Positions 1 to 15,300 of a DNA stretch of 64,000 nucleotides are shown piece after piece. Positions within the stretch are counted from its first letter, which is position 1. Every line of letters starts with the position of its first letter. Source of the stretch: Pithys albifrons albifrons (Eukaryota > Chordata > Aves > Passeriformes > Thamnophilidae); contig NC_092497.1 in NCBI RefSeq assembly GCF_047495875.1, positions 59,681,477 to 59,745,476 of the forward strand, given 5' to 3'. The notes below the pieces were generated by a model. It did no database searches, was not told the DNA's origin, and was given only the letters and a program-made list of their open reading frames with translations. The position numbers and the translations under genes were made by a program.

Positions 1-104
1 CTCATGATGAAGTTATTTCAGGGTTTAGGCATTAATAGTTGCTCTTTGTCTCACTGGACATTTTTCTTTTGGTAATTGTCTCATCAACCTTGTTCTCTTT
101 TCAG

Positions 105-363
105 ATGTGGTGAAGAGCCTGTGTTTTCCCCTGCGTGGTATATAGTGCCTTAAAAAATGGGGTTTGGAGGTGACCTGAAGTATTCTCATGATGCTTTATT
201 GAAACTGCAAGACTGGGAACTGCGACTGCTGGAAACGGTGAAGAAATTCATGGTAATGCGAGTGAAAAGTGACAAGGAGTATGCCTCCACTTTGCAGAAC
301 CTTTGTAATCAAGTAGATAAAGAGAGCACCTGTCAATTGGATTATATCAGCAATGTGTCCAAG
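105..363 (+). CDS. FER: FER first coding exon: 52 nt of 5' UTR plus residues 1-69
   Basis: A pyrimidine tract and AG at 103-104 precede the exon; a GTAAG donor starts at 364. The start ATG is at 157, with purine at -3 and G at +4, a good vertebrate initiation context. The upstream 52 nt contain an ATG at 105 that runs into a stop quickly. The protein opens MGFGGDL and continues with the conserved [15 protein letters not shown] stretch, the first helix of the F-BAR domain. The exon ends in phase 0 after NVSK. An open reading frame reads through the donor to 450, but those last residues are intronic. Confidence 0.97.
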
Positions 364-3300
364 GTAAGTCTGAAGTATTTTGAATTTGGAATATTCTTGG
401 ATGTAGTGAAGCTGGGTTTGATTTTGGGGTTTATTGTGGGTTCCTTTTAGTTCCTCAGTGAAATATACAGAGGTTGAGCTCTAGTCTTGCTTTGAAAATA
501 ATGACTGAGCTAGACTCCATCCTGATTTTTAAAATTCATTATTTTACATACCTAGGTTGAGCCTGCTACTTTGTTTAGAGTTTTGAAAATTGAGTGTGCC
601 ATAGTAAGCTTTTCTTTCAAGACAGTTAAATAGGAACTATTGTTTACGTTGTATAGAATTTGTGACAGAAATAGAAAAATGCCAGGAAACCAAGTCAAAG
701 CCCAGCATTCCAACTGTTATTCACACTGCAGCATGTGTTGTAAAAACAAACCATTAATTTAGGATGTTTCTCATAATTGTGAAGTTATTTTGTGTCCAAT
801 TTGAAATAACTGTGTTGACTTTTTGTGAAGGTAAGGCTGTGCTTCCTACAAATAACTAATTTTTCAGATTACTGCAAGTCCAGTAAATGCTCTGATGAAG
901 CAGAATTCCTTTATCTCCTATTTGAAAGTTTTACTCCTGGCTTGGACTACCCCCAGCAAGAGAAAACTACTTGTTTTAATGGCATATTCAGTTCTTGGTC
1001 CGTGTGCTTTAGCAGTGGTTGCACAGTCCCTTCAGTCTGGCCTGAATCCTGATCTTCTCTCTGCAGGAAAACACCCTTTTTGCATCAAGTTAGATTTTAG
1101 ACAAAGCAGTTTTTATGTCTTGGGCTTATGTGGTGGCTGCTTGAATCCTATCACTGGCGTAGCTTTAGGAACAGGAGTGCTCCTTGTGCAGCAGCACAGA
1201 TTTATTCTGGATTACAGTGACAGTGTGTGTGGCTTGGGAGCTGTGCTGGAGTAGCTTCAGCTGCCCCAAGAGTAGCACTGCTCAGTGTTTATCTGTAACA
1301 TTCTGTTGTTGCTTCCCTCCCCGACAGAAATTCCTGCCTTGTCAATTGAAATACTGCCCTTTTTCCCTGTCTGTGTGTTTTGGTGGTGTATCTGAAATGC
1401 TTGTCACCCAGTTATGTTTCTTACAGTTTGTTACTGATGTTGCTGTTAAAGTTGTGATTGTTTCAGTCAATCAATGCTGAAGCATTTTCATTAGCCCAAG
1501 ATCACAGAATTGTGGAATCAGTTGGGTTGGAAGAGTCCTCTGAGATCATCAAGTCCAACCCTTGATCCAACCCCACTTTGATTACCAGCTCATGGCACTC
1601 AGTGCCATGTCCAGTCTCACCTTAAAAACCTCCAGGGATGGTGAATGCACCACCTCTCTGGGCAGGCCATCCCAATGCCTGATTACTCTCTCTGGAAAGA
1701 ACTTCTCCTTGATATCCAACCTAAACCTCCCCTGGCAGAGCTTAAGCCCGTGCTCCCTTGTCCTACTGCTGGTTGCCGGAGAGAAGAGACCAACCCCCAC
1801 CTGGCTACAATATCCTTTCAGGGAGTTGTAGAGAGCGATAAGGATGAATGATTGAGAGATGTCATGTGTTCTTTTCAAGCTTTCTCCTGTTAAATACCAA
1901 AGTTTTGTATGGAATTATTGGTGATGTGACTCCTGCTGTTGCTGCCCCAGCTGAATTGCTCTTAGTGCCCTTAATGCTGCCTGAACTATCTTGCAATTCT
2001 TTCAGGCAATGAAACAGTGCAGATTATGGCTAGAAGAGTAAAGAGGCATTGTCATCAGAGTATTTAGCATTATAAGGTATAAAAACCCTTAGCCTTTGTG
2101 CAGGTAGCTCAGTCTGAGATGGATCATGTTACAGACATGGGCACTTCTGTGAGCAAATAACTTCAGGAAAGCCAAAGGTTTGACTTTGACCATCTTCTTT
2201 TTGGCTTGAAGAGAGGCCTGTGTGCCACATTTTGAAACTGTGTTTTGGACATAGACATTCAAGTTGTTGTTCAGCATTATTTTTCTTCCTTTTTACTTTT
2301 TTTTAAACTCGTAAATTGGTGCCATTTTTCACTTAAGTCATGTCCTTTATTTCTACATCTTTATAAAACAGCAAAAGTGTTTGTGTGCTACTGACAGATC
2401 TTCTGTATGGGCTTGCCTTAAAATTTCTCTGACAGCTAAGAGTTCAGCCTTATGTAGTGACACATTTGCCACTTAAAATGTCTAAATTATTGATTATTTT
2501 GCTCATTGCATTCTAATTCAATTTATTTTACTATTTCATGATGCTTTTTTTTTCTCTTGCTGACATTTTACAAAGTCAAAGTATGATGCAAAACTTATGG
2601 AACATAAATCTAGTGTCTTACATCCCCTAAAATGTAAAATGTCTGTTTTGGTATTATGTGTCATCAAAACCAAATACCAATCTGTCCCAACAGCTCTTTT
2701 GTCTTTGATTATGTCAAAAAATACAGTTAAACCCAACAATATTGTAGCTTATTGCATTTGATGGCTTATGGTTATTTTCTTGTGGAAGAAAATGCTTTGC
2801 CTTTGCTGCTGCCCCCACCCAGCTGCTTTTCTGTCCTATGAAAATCTCAATTTTTGAAGCATTTTCTTTTCAGCTTTTCCTAATTTAAAATATCAAAATG
2901 TCATCATACAAAGCACAGAAGTCCAACTTAACTGATACTTCCTCATGGAAACATCAGTTTCATCTTTTCTTGATGGAAAGAGGAATGTAAAGAACAAGAA
3001 AATATGCAATATTTTTTCTTTTTTTTCAGTGGAAATGGAAATTTTTGCTGTGCTTCTCACTTTTTCAGGCTCTTTTGGTGAATTGTAGACTGAGTATTGT
3101 TGACAAATCCTTCTGTTGTGATTTTTCAGGGTAGTTAAAACAATACTTGTGAGTAATAAATCACCCTTAAAAAATGGAGGATTCTGACTACATTTTGACC
3201 TCTGAGAGCACTTTTATGAACTCTTCTGTAACCATAAGGGCCGATCCTCTCAGAGAGGTGTTTAATGATGTTTTTATCCTGTGCAGCTTTGCAGTGTGGC

Positions 3301-6300
3301 TTCTCTGTCATTTGAAAAGTGTTCTGTAAGGGAGAGGTGAGATGGTTTTCAGCCATACCAGGAAGGTTTAGGCTGTGACCTGTTACAACACCGCACCTCT
3401 GGCAGTCGAGATAGCTCCGTGCCTGTCTGTGGGGTATTTACAAGCTACAGGAAATGCTAAAGATGGTTCAAAATGAGAGGGAGTTAATTGTCTTTTGTTT
3501 TGTTCTCCACAATCCAGTTTGAGTTGCAGCATTGTCATGGAGAGGTGGAAATATTATGTATATATGTTTGTATATGGGATGTAAGGAAACCCCAAAGCTA
3601 ATTTTCTAAGGTTTTTATCTAAGGTTGATTTCTGTTTCAACAAGAGTAAGATAAATGCCAGTAAAACCAGTATAGCAGGCTTTTATTTGAGCTGAAGTTT
3701 AATTTCATGTTTGCAGCTGTGTTATCTGTAGACTTGTGTCTGTACTCAAAAGTCACACACAACACATTAATCTGTCCTAAAAACTGAGTGACAGAGTGTC
3801 CAGGGAAGTTATTAAAGTGAGGATACAGAAAGATGTTGGATCTCTGTGACAGATGAGTCTCTGTAGCACCTTGTGTGTGATCATGGCAGCCTGACTGATG
3901 CTGTCAGCAACGAGAAGAAACTGATGGAATGGTCTCCTCTTAAACCTTGACCACGCAAATGCACATTTACTGTGGGGTGTTCAGACAAGGGCAGAGAATC
4001 AGCTTGGGCAGAGTGACTGTGCCTGGGAAACGGGAACAAAGACACGGGAACATGGTTGTCAGGGGTGTCGGCAATGTATTTAAAATAAAAAGGCTGTAAT
4101 CAGAAAAAAATTCTTTCCAGAGAGAGTAATCAGGCATTGGAATGGGCTGCCCAGAGAGAGGGTGGATTCCCCATCCCTGGAGGTTTTTAACCTGAGCTTG
4201 GTCGTGGCACTGAGTGCCATGATCTGGTAAATGGACTGGAGTTGGACCAAGGGTTGGACCGGATGATCTCGGAGGTCTTTTCCAACCCAATCCATTCTAT
4301 GATTCTGTGATTCTAAGGCTTCCTTTAGTGTTCAGAAGTGCTAGGACTGAAGGGTGAACATACAGTATTGTATTTTTGTCTCTGCTGCTTTTTTTATGAG
4401 TAAGTTTGAGGTGTGATTTTACTGTTGCAGGAGCATCTCAAATGCATTTGGGTAAGTTTAAAATGATTTTTTTTACCAGATTGTTTTAAACAGTGATGCA
4501 TCTTTTCCCACAGTTCATATTAATTGTTTGGTTATTTGTAAGCTGAAATAAGTAAGTGCTTTTTCTGTTCTGACTTTTTTTAATAGTCTTGGTTGCTCGT
4601 GGTACAGCAAACAGAACAGCTGAGCAAAATAATGAAGACACACGCAGAGGATCTTAATTCTGGGCCTTTGCATAGGCTCACCATGATGATCAAAGATAAG
4701 CAGCAAGTTAAGAAGAGTTTCGTAGGTGTTCACCAACAAATTGAAGCAGAGATGTACAAGGTAATTTTTTTCAGCTGTGCTTTATAAATTGATTTATGTA
4801 AGTTTAGAAAAGTAATAAATTGAGGGTGAATTTTTTAGTTTTGTTTTGTTTTGCTGAGGTAAAAGTTGTAATGTGTGATCTGTAGAATGCTCAGTTTAAA
4901 TTTTAGTGATGTCCTAAACAGTTTTTCTCTCTTGCTACCTGACAAGGCAGAAATGGAAAACTTTCTTCTGTATGAATTTCTGTGGACAGATAGCACTGGA
5001 AATGCTGTTGTTGCAGAAAGGATACTTCTGTGTGACACTTCTCTGTTCCATCTCTCTTCTCTTTCTCGTTCTGCTCCAGACATTCCTGGGACCAGGGCAC
5101 TGTAAACTTTGGTTAATGAGTGCTCTTGACGGTCCAGACTGTTTTGGGTGGGGACAGGATTGTTGTCCCTATTCTAAAATATAAATCAAGGGTAAGCCAA
5201 ACATCGAGGCTGCAGATAAAGCTCTTCAGGGCCTTTTCCATGGCATGTCAGCCGTCCTGCTTGTGTTGGGAGCGCTGTGTCTCCTCGGTGAAGCTGACAA
5301 GAAATCACAGTTCCATTCGGGAGCTCTGGGGGAAGTTTAGCTGCAAATGTCAAAAATCAGATTGCTGGTCTGAAAGGTCTTCATAGAGAAGGAAAAGCAG
5401 TTTCTTCATTCTTCCAGCAGAGAATTTGGTCTTTGGAGTAGCATAATTAAACTGTAACATCTGAGTAGTGGCAGCACAACTCTCATGGACTGATGAGTAA
5501 AAGATTCCTGGGCCATTTATGAGAAGAACTTAAATCTATTCTATGCTTGAACTAAACATACATTAAGTTAAATATTGCTTCCATAATGTGCTAGAATTAT
5601 GACATCTTCCCAAGGTACTGAGTGTGGGGACCACACTCTTTTCATGTATGGTCAGTAACCTGCCATTATCTCATAAGGGTTCCAAACCAAATAATCCTCA
5701 TTGTTACTTCTGGATTGGTGGAGCTGAAAATAGTCAGGATGGAAGAAGAGGAAAACTGGTAGTGCACATTAGAAATAATAGAAGTTACAGAGAATTGCAA
5801 AAATGGGAAAAGAAAAAAAGATAAGGAGAGGCTGAATGGAGTAAGACTGGTGGAAACTCAGGTATACTTTTAAAAGAGACTATGCAAAATGTGGGGTTTT
5901 TTTATTAATAGGTTAAATTCTAATAAAGTCTGTAATAAAACTGCCTTTTAAAATAAAAAATAATGCATATTGAACACTCACCAAATCATTAATGACAAAC
6001 CATATTGACTTTATTTTATTATGGGCTGCATAGCTGTGGAAATGTTTTGAATGTTGATGAATAAGCTTGTGTTGTTTTTTGGTTTGTGTTTTTTTGGGTT
6101 TGTTTTTTTTCCCCCTTCCTGATTTCCAAAGAAACATTTGAATAGCATTCTGGTTGGATACGTTCTCTCATTGTTCACTCACATTGTTTGTTTAAGGGTT
6201 TTGTGTACCTTGAACACTCACAGAATGATTCCCTGAAATTCAGAATACCTCACATGTTCCGTGTTCTTATTTCTGCTTTTGTTAATGCATAGAGGTAAAA

Positions 6301-9300
6301 TTCTTAACTGTTTCCCAGGACAGAATCCCAACTTTGTGAACATCAGTGTCTGCACAGTTCCTGTGTTTAATATATGCTGACAAAAAAGGTGGTGAGGTGA
6401 CATTCATACGTGTCATCCTTTCTTGGTCTAGACATCTCTGCAGTGAGGAATCTTTGAAAGTTCTTAAGGACAGTAAAATACCATGTCTTTTACACACATG
6501 TAATAGGACTTGTATCCTTGGTTTTGTTTTCCTTTTTAAGGATTTAAGTTTTACAGTTGATTGATTGGTTTATGCACAGTTGCTGTTCCTTAGTCTTTTG
6601 TATGAAGTGTAACATCTAAAAATTCTTTATCTTGCTTTTTTTCTTTCCTTTTTTCTTTTTTTTAGGTGCTAAGGGATTTCCTTCCTATGTGTAGAAGATT
6701 TTAACCTAGTATGATTTATAGCATATTTTTAATGTTTTATTGTAATTGAAATGGAATACTGTTTATTATTAGCTTTTTTCCAAAACATATTCTTAATTAC
6801 TCTGATGTGAATGGAGATCTCTGTTTCAGGCCTTTATGCATTTTTGATTTTGATTTTGCACCATGTAATTTGTAACATGTAATTTGCACCATGTAATTGC
6901 ACCATGTAGTATCCTGTTAAGATTATCTCAAGCCAATATCCTTATTTCAGAAAATAAATCCTCTTAATTCTCTTTCACTAATGTTAGGATTTTTTTTATA
7001 TGTTGACAATAAGTATTTTTAATGCTTTTTATATTTCTGTTTTCTTAAAGGTCACAAAGACAGAACTAGAGAAACTAAAATCTAGCTATAGACAACTAAT
7101 AAAGGAAGTGAATTCTGCCAAAGAAAAGTATAAAGAAGCTGTGGCTAAAGGTATGACTGACTTGAGTTAATTTTGTCTATTTATTAGTGTCTTTTTCAAA
7201 CCTGTTAAAACTCATGCAATGAAACAGGACGATTTTTTTTATTTTGAATGACTCAATTACAATCAATTGTTGTTAGTATAACACATCAGACTTGTGCCAA
7301 ACTCAAGTAAAAGAGGAAAATAAGTCATTTACACAATGACTTGGTTTTTTTAGGGAATGATGTGTTCAATCTGCATGGATTTTGATTCTAGTTGAATTGT
7401 GCTTGAATAAGTAAATAAAGGAGAGCCTTTGTTCTATTGTGTATTAGAATATCTTGCTAATAACTGTTCCTATGTGCCCTCTTAAGATTTTTTTCCTTTC
7501 TTTAGTGAAAATTTAATTGAATGGCAGTGTTTTTCCAAGATCCATCTTTAAGTTTGTATATGACTGTCTAAATAACAGTTAATGTCTCTGTTCTGATGTA
7601 GTATAATTATAGTAGCTATCAGTACCGAGAGCAAGATTGTTTCTTTCCAAATTTGTCTAAAATTTGGAGTGGTAGCTGATATGTGAATGTGATGACAAAA
7701 CAGCAGGAGATAAGAGAAGTTATTTTAAGCACTGCTCAGCCTCATTTTTTTTTCTTTTCTTTTGCTGATGTTCATATTCACTTAAAAATGTAAATGCATG
7801 CTCGGCTGTTCTTTTCATCCAGTTCTCTGTCTTCTACATGTACCTTTTAATTTTGTTACTTCGTTCATCCCCAGGTAACTACTTAACATGGAAACAAACA
7901 GTATGTAATAAGGAAAATATAGTAGGGTGCTCTGATCTTAGTGTGCTATTTTTATCCTGTCTTATCCTGTCTTCCTGTTACAAGTCTGGTCATTCCTGAA
8001 GCACCAAACTTTCCCATTGGAATAGGAGTGTTTTGGCTGTCAGCAGCTGTGATGTTTTGTTGGTTTTGATTTAACTGAATTAATGTTTCTTTAGATAGAC
8101 AGCAAACACAAACTATTTTTAAGACACTTACCTCCTATGGTTTTCTTTGACCTTCTCTTTCAGGCTTCCATTTAATGTTTAATTCATACCTAATTTCACT
8201 TCCTCTAAAATCTTAGTGTAAATCTATTTTGACAAACACCCACATCCATAAAAATGTTGCAGGTTTTTCTCCCAAAAGTTGCAGAGTTGGTTCTCTCCTG
8301 TTGCATCCCAGGCTGTGTTCCTGTTTACAAATACTTACCTAGTTGATGAGCTACTGCAGTTGTGTATCAGCTGCAAGCCAGCTGAGCTACTTGAATTTTT
8401 TTTCAAGTCATGGTGTTTTCATGGCGTTTCTGAGCCTTAAGTTGTCAAACTGGTCTGGGAAGTGAAAAGTTAAGGAAGTCTTAAAATTGTAATACTTTGT
8501 TATTCCTGGCTATCCTTTATTCAGTAAGGAGTGATTATTCAAATTATGTGTTATTAAGAAATACTACTCTGTTAATATACGAACTGGTTCCATTTTTCCG
8601 GATTTCAAGAATTACTGGAAACAAGGGAAGGAACAGTGCTTACCAGAACAGTGTGAGGGCAGAACCAAATATGGAGAATAAGCTGAAAAACATTTTGTTA
8701 AACAGAAAAAAATTAAGTTCTTTGGACACCAGCTTCTACAAGAAATGTGTTAAAATAACCAGCCCAGTTCCACTTGTGTAAAATGCTGTTCTTAACAGTC
8801 TGTTCCTGAAGACAGTGACTGGTCTTGGCTCTCTGTAGCCAAAGGCGGAACTACTCCTCAGGACACACAGGTTTATCTTTGTGTATGCTGAATTACCTGC
8901 AAATTCAGGCAGCAACTGTACCAGCTGCTCCACAGGAAAAGAATGAAAGTCACACAAAGTAATGACTGAGAAATGTCTCCGTTTTGCAAGTGTAGTGATT
9001 TTGAAATTTAGTGACTTTTTCTGTTTTGTTTTGAATAGCAAAGCCACTTCCTAGTGAAAGAGTAAGTTTACTAGAGCTTCTAGTGGAAGAGCTACAAGTG
9101 GCTTTTCAGCTTGTGAAGAGAATTGGATTCCTTTTTCTAGCTGAGTTGTTAGAAGTGAAATTGAATTCTGAGTTAAACACACATGGTAGAGGATATTAAC
9201 TAAAAAGGGTAAAGACTGGCAACGTTTATACAGTGGAAGTGATGTGATTTTGTGCAGTCAGAAAGTGTTCTCAGGTAAACTTGAATTTCTGTGTGTTATA

Positions 9301-12300
9301 CTTTGCACCAGCTAAGTGGACAATCACTTGGAATTAATGTGTTGACACCCTAAAGCAGAGTTAGAGGTGTTTTCACTTTTTACTGAAAGCACTTAAGAGA
9401 ACCACTGGAAAGAATAATAAGTGTTAGAGACTGAGTAATGATACTGGTTAGTTAGAGATTTTATTTGTGTTAAGGCAATGGGTAAAGGCAGCTGGTGTGA
9501 GTTTTTGGACAGTTTTTTAGTGAGGAAAAGGGAACTGCTTTTTGAAGGATGCAGGAGCTTCACTTTGGAAACCTTTTTGCTCACTACTTGTGGAAAAAGG
9601 TGAAAGTCTCTGATCTTCTGGCTCAGAACTGTTGGGGGACCCCCTGCAATGTGTTTCAGAGAGTGCACCACTGAGCCTTGGCTGCCACTGCACCTTGGTC
9701 TGGAATGCACTGCCTGGATACGGGCACCAGTTTGTGCTGTCTCAGTCAGGAGTGACTGATTATCCTGTTTGTTCCAGCCCTTACCCCATTTAGTCACGTG
9801 TAGCTGCTCCTTTCTGGACCACTGACTACCATGGCAATCACAAATGCAGTCTGGTTGGTTTTTCTTGGGCATGGAGACTCCGGGTGTCAGGCAATGTGCC
9901 TGGTGTTGCTTATTTAGTTGATGGTGTTTTGGTTTTTTTTTCAGTCCTTCATTCTTACATTTTTTTAATGTATGGTAAGAGAGAACAGGCTGAGAGGGGA
10001 TGAAGTCAACAAGCTGAACTAGTCCAGGCATATGGCAGTTTTTGGGATGCTGTGGACAAAGGGATTACAGTAGTCTCTTCTGGACTAGGAAGCTTTGTTT
10101 AAAAAGCTCCACAAAGTATGTACTGGGAATCGACAATATATTCCTTTGCAGAACTGGGGCATTAGGGCATGTTGAAGTCATAGGGCATGCAGGGGTCACT
10201 GGAGAGAAATGTAAGATAAAATGTAAGATGAAAACTTACTGTTTTTCTGTAATGAAATGGACAGTCTTGTGAAATCTTCCGGGTCTGTGACATTAAGAAA
10301 AAATGATGTAAACATCATACAATGCTGAGTCCAAAATAACACTCTCAGAGTGTATACAAGTCTGAGTTTAGAATGCTGTGCTAATCAGTGGTGGTGAGCA
10401 ACAAGGTAATCAGAATGAGGCATGTTGATGTTTCTGCTGCAGAAAACACATCGAGCCAGAATTTGTGCCAAGTAGAAAAGGCATTGTTTGGCTAAAGAAG
10501 TCATAAGGCTTCTGAAATAGTTTCATAAGTAACGTGTTGAAAGTACAAAATGGAAACTGTAGGAAAACTGCTAATATCAACTGTGTTATTTCATTACAGT
10601 TTGAACCTCATTTCATTGGATGAGTTGCTTTCAGTTATTGTTTGTTCACTTATTTTTGTTTCTGCAGAACTGTGCATCTATTCAGTACAGCTGGGAGTGT
10701 GTCTGTGAGGCTTTCAAAAGCTTTCCTCCTTTATTTTTTTGATTAAGCACTACTGACTACTATATAAAGGAGGAAATGATTATTACACGAAGTAATAAAC
10801 AATAATTTACCCTTCTTACATATTTAAAAAAATTGAGAATCATTAAGTCTTCAAATTTGGCATGTATTTTTCTAGTTGATTTGGTGTTAGATGTTTAAAT
10901 CTGAAACAGTTGCTGTTATAGCAATTAATATTGCAAGTTGGTACAGAGCCAGGGCAGCTTTGGGAGGTTCATACTGAATTTTAATACAGCATAATCTTTA
11001 GAAAAAAATGCATTTTTAATGTAAATATATTTGTTACAGGTGTTGATTGTATTCTTATCACTAGTTCATTACTGGTTGAATGTAGAAACTATGTTGCAAC
11101 ATTCTTCTATGACATAATGTATCTGAAGTAAATAGTAAAGGAAAAATATATTCATTCTAGTGTATTTAATATCATAATTTCATTTTATTCTGCTACAGCA
11201 GCATAAAAATACTATACTAGATTTCCCTAGGCTTGTGTTCTCTGACAACACTGTGATTTAGAGGAGACTAGAAATATTAACTGTGCACTAAGCACATTAT
11301 ACAGCATTGCATCTGCTGGAAGAATATTTTCCAGTCTGTGCAATTCCTGTGATTTAATATTTCAGAATTGGTGTGACTTCTGTGGTCCATATTGAAGTTG
11401 CACAACAGCATAAGCTACAGCTATTATAAATAAGGGAGCTGTTAAAAAAGCTTTCATTAAATCAAATTACTGTCCTACTATTCTTTGTAATAGCCAAGTG
11501 GTGAGATAATACTTGGTGGCTGGTGCATTCATTCTGAGATGACTGTAAATTTGTTATTACACAGCTACATTTCCTGGTGGCATGTGTTGCCTCTAGTTGT
11601 TGGTACGATGAGGGAAACTCCTAGTGGGGTATTTTTTGAGCTTAGTTTTGACTGAAACTCTTACATTGTTAAGGCAAAACAAGTGACACTGGCTGAACTG
11701 GTCTGTCACTCACAGAAGTCAGCAGTCTGCATGGATTTCAAATTAATGCTCTGCTGTAAATGTTTCAACTCATATAGGCTACCAATGCTTGGAAGGGATT
11801 GGGTTGTTTCTTCTGTGTAAAATAAAGCTCCTAGAGCAGGAAACCCTGGGAAGCAAAGAGAGATCTTGGTGACTTCTTGTGGCGTGTGGGGCCAGCTTGG
11901 GCATGTTGTTTTCACTGAACACAGACATGCAGCCCCAGCATGTGCTCTCCTCAGTCCTCACAGACCAGCACTCATAGTTCTGAGAGAATTTTACTAGAGG
12001 TGCTTAATAGCTCAAACATCTGAAAACAGTTCAAAAGATTGCACATTCATGTTTGCTATTTGGATGCTATTTATCCTAACATTGAGCAGATACATTTGCT
12101 AAACTAATTCTTAACTTCGGAAGTTTAGATCTGGTATTCTGTAAATTTGAGCTAAGTTGTAATAGGGTGGGTTCTGCAGTTGCTGGAAAAGTGAGGCTGA
12201 ACACTGTAGAGAGTTCAGAAAACAGTATCTTTATGAATAGGAGTGACCGAGTATCAGGAACCCAAAAAGAAGGGAGAGAGAAGGAGGGAGACTAAAGCAC

Positions 12301-15300
12301 TAAGCCCAAACGTGTAAGCAGCCCAGTCACCAGAGAATTACTCATGTAAGGTTGTCTTACCGACTCATAAGTATACACAAATAGTTTTTTCCCCATCAGA
12401 AAACTATTTGTTGTTTGAAGTCATGAATTTGTTAAGTCAGAAAAAACCTTCTCATTCTCTTCTCAGAAAGAAGTTGAATGGAGGAGGGAGTAGGTGATTT
12501 TATTTTTTGAAGAAACATCCTCATGTAATCCCTTTGCAAGACATAAAGGGAAAAAAGACCTTAGAGACTGAACATGAAGTCCATATCTTCTTTCCATCTC
12601 TGTGACTCTGGTCTTGTGAAACCTGTGTTAATTGAAAGCACTGCATTTGCATCTCTTGGTTTACTCAGTGCTGATAAGGCTGATCACCCACTGAATTTCT
12701 GAGTTTGCTTCCTGAGACAGAACTAACAGACAAAGCCATCCCAGTAGAAGTTTGCATGAAATGTAAACGTTCTGGCCATAAGTCTTAAACTGGGAGCAGA
12801 GTGGCTGGAGAGCAGCCCTGCAGGACAGGGATCTGGGTGCTGAGCACCAGCAGGCTCCACACCAGGCAGCAGGAGGGCAAACCCTACCCTGGGGTGCATC
12901 AGCCACAGCACAGCCACATGGTCAGCAGAGGGATAATCCCACTGTGGTTTGTGTTGCTCACCTGGAGCACTGAGAGCAGTTCTGGGCCCCACAGTTTCAG
13001 GAGGATGTGACAGTTCCTGAATGCCCCCAGAGCAGGACAGCCCAGCCGGTGGAAGGTCTGGAAGGCATGTCCTGGGAGGAGCAGCTGAGGCCTCTGGGTT
13101 TGTCCAGTTTGGAGGAAAGGAGGCTGAGGGGTGACCTCATTGCTCTCTGCAGCTTCCTGAGGAGGGGAATGGAGCAGGAAGTGCTGATCTCTTCTCCCTG
13201 TGATGCACTGACAGAGTACATGGGAATGGCTTAAAGCTGTGCCAGGGGACGTTCAGACTTGACATTAGGAAACTTTTCTTTATTGAGAGAGTGCTTGAAC
13301 CCTGGGCATTGTGAAAGGTGGCCAATGTCCCAGGCCTGTCTGTGTTTAACAGGCACTCATGCAGTGGCCTCCAAACATGCTTTGGTTTTTGGTCATCCCT
13401 GAATTGATCAGGCAGTTGGATTAGATGGTTGCTGTAGGTCCCTTCCAACTGAAATGTCCTATCCTGTCCTTCCTGTCTTGTCCTTAGGGAAGTGAAGCTG
13501 AGCTCAGTATGGGAATCCGAATGTTTAAAAGTCAGTCACTGGGTAAAAGTCTTGTCACTGGTGTTTTTCAGGGGATCTATAAGAACTATCATGTAAGGAA
13601 GTAATTTTCACAATCACCTGTGATATTTAGATGTCTCTAGCATTGTAGGATAAAATACTGAGTTTAAAGAAAGAACTTGGTCAGAGAGGTGCCAAGATCA
13701 GTTCAATGAGTAATACAGAATAATAATAACAAAGAAATTCTACAAACTGTGTTTTTCCTATTGAGAAATGAAGACGTGAGAAACTGAAGAAACTACAAAG
13801 AAATGCTCTATAAAAGAAATGGAGAAATTAGAAGGTTGCCTGCAAAAGCAGGGGGCAACAGTTTTCTTTTTAAAGAACTCGCTGTAAGTTGTGCAACATA
13901 TTCTTCAGTGTTGGGAATCAATTAACATGAATATAAATTGATTCACTGTCTTGATATACAAGGACAGGCCTTTTTTTATTCATATCTAGTTTTTAAATCT
14001 ATTTGCTGTGATTTAAGTGCTTAGTTGTTACTTAAATTCACTTAAGAGAAAGATCATGTTGGGGTCCCACTAGTATTTGCTGTGCTTTCAGTCTGTGATA
14101 TCAGTTGAGTCAAGCTTTATGGTTCCTTAATGTAAACATATTTTATTGTTTTTAAAAATTGTGTTGTTAGAGAAAACCTATTTGAAAGCCATGGCCAATC
14201 TCATTCATAAGTATAAAGAATGTGTTGAGTACCACAATGTAAACAAATAATGTAATGGAGTATTCTTTTCCAGGCACAATTAAATAATGCTCTGTGAAAA
14301 TGCATGTCTTCAAAGTTGAAATAAATAAGGAAGTGACTGTATCTATTGATAAACAAATGTGGAGACAGCAACATACTGAGAAATTACTTCTGGTTTTGAA
14401 AGTGTTGAGAAATATGCAGATAAAAAGATAAATGCAGTTCTGGGAAATTATTTGAAGAACTACAATCCTGAACATTGGGAAATGGGTAGATTACTATATG
14501 CATTGAAAGTTTCATAATTTAGTATTGATATTTACCAAAGCAAAAGATTCTGAAGCAAATGAAAAAAGAAGTTTTTTTCTGTCTGAAACATTATGCTGAA
14601 GATTTGTGTATTTTATCAGGGGAGGATTGTTGCTTCATTTGACAAAAAAAAGGAAATAAAGGCAAAAGCCCTGAATCTCCCCTCTTCATTCTGTTTTTAA
14701 ATTTTCTGAAATCAAATACTGTGTTACTCTGGTGAGTTTATAATACAGAAAATTACAAGAACTTAAATTTAAGTTGGATATCAGAAAAACTTCTTTCCAG
14801 AGAGAGTAATGAGGCATTGGAATGGCCTGCCCAGAGAGAGGGTGGATTCCCCATCCCTGGAGGTTTTTAAGGTGAGACTGGCCGTGGCACTGAGTGCCAT
14901 GATCTGGTAAAGGGACTGGAGTTGGACCAAGGGTTGGACTTGATCTCGGAGATCTTTTCCAACCCAATCCATTCTATGATTTTGTGAACTATGAAACCAA
15001 GCTTTTGAGCTTTCCATGGAATCTTCCTGTCCTCTCATTAATCCTAACCCATAAGTTCCCTGTTGCCTCTTATCCATCCCCAGGCAGAACTCCATCCACT
15101 CCAGCTGCTCCCTCATGTAAAGGGCATCTCTGTCTCCTTGTCTTCCTGGTCTGCCTTTCCCAGGAGTTTGTCACTGTCCCTTGCAAAGCTCCAGTGCTGC
15201 CCCTGTGATCCCAACAATATCCCAGCCCTGTGCCTGCACAGATATCTGCCCCACCATGTGTGTTCACCACTCTGCTCTGATGCACAGACACCTGAGCATG

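Larger units (their letters stand above)
364..4586 (+). other. FER: FER intron, 4.2 kb
   Basis: It holds two CR1 3'-end fragments (1498-1850 minus, 4095-4316 plus). The rest is AT-rich unique sequence in which I see no exon, RNA gene or other repeat. Short ORFs here have no recognisable product. Confidence 0.9.
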
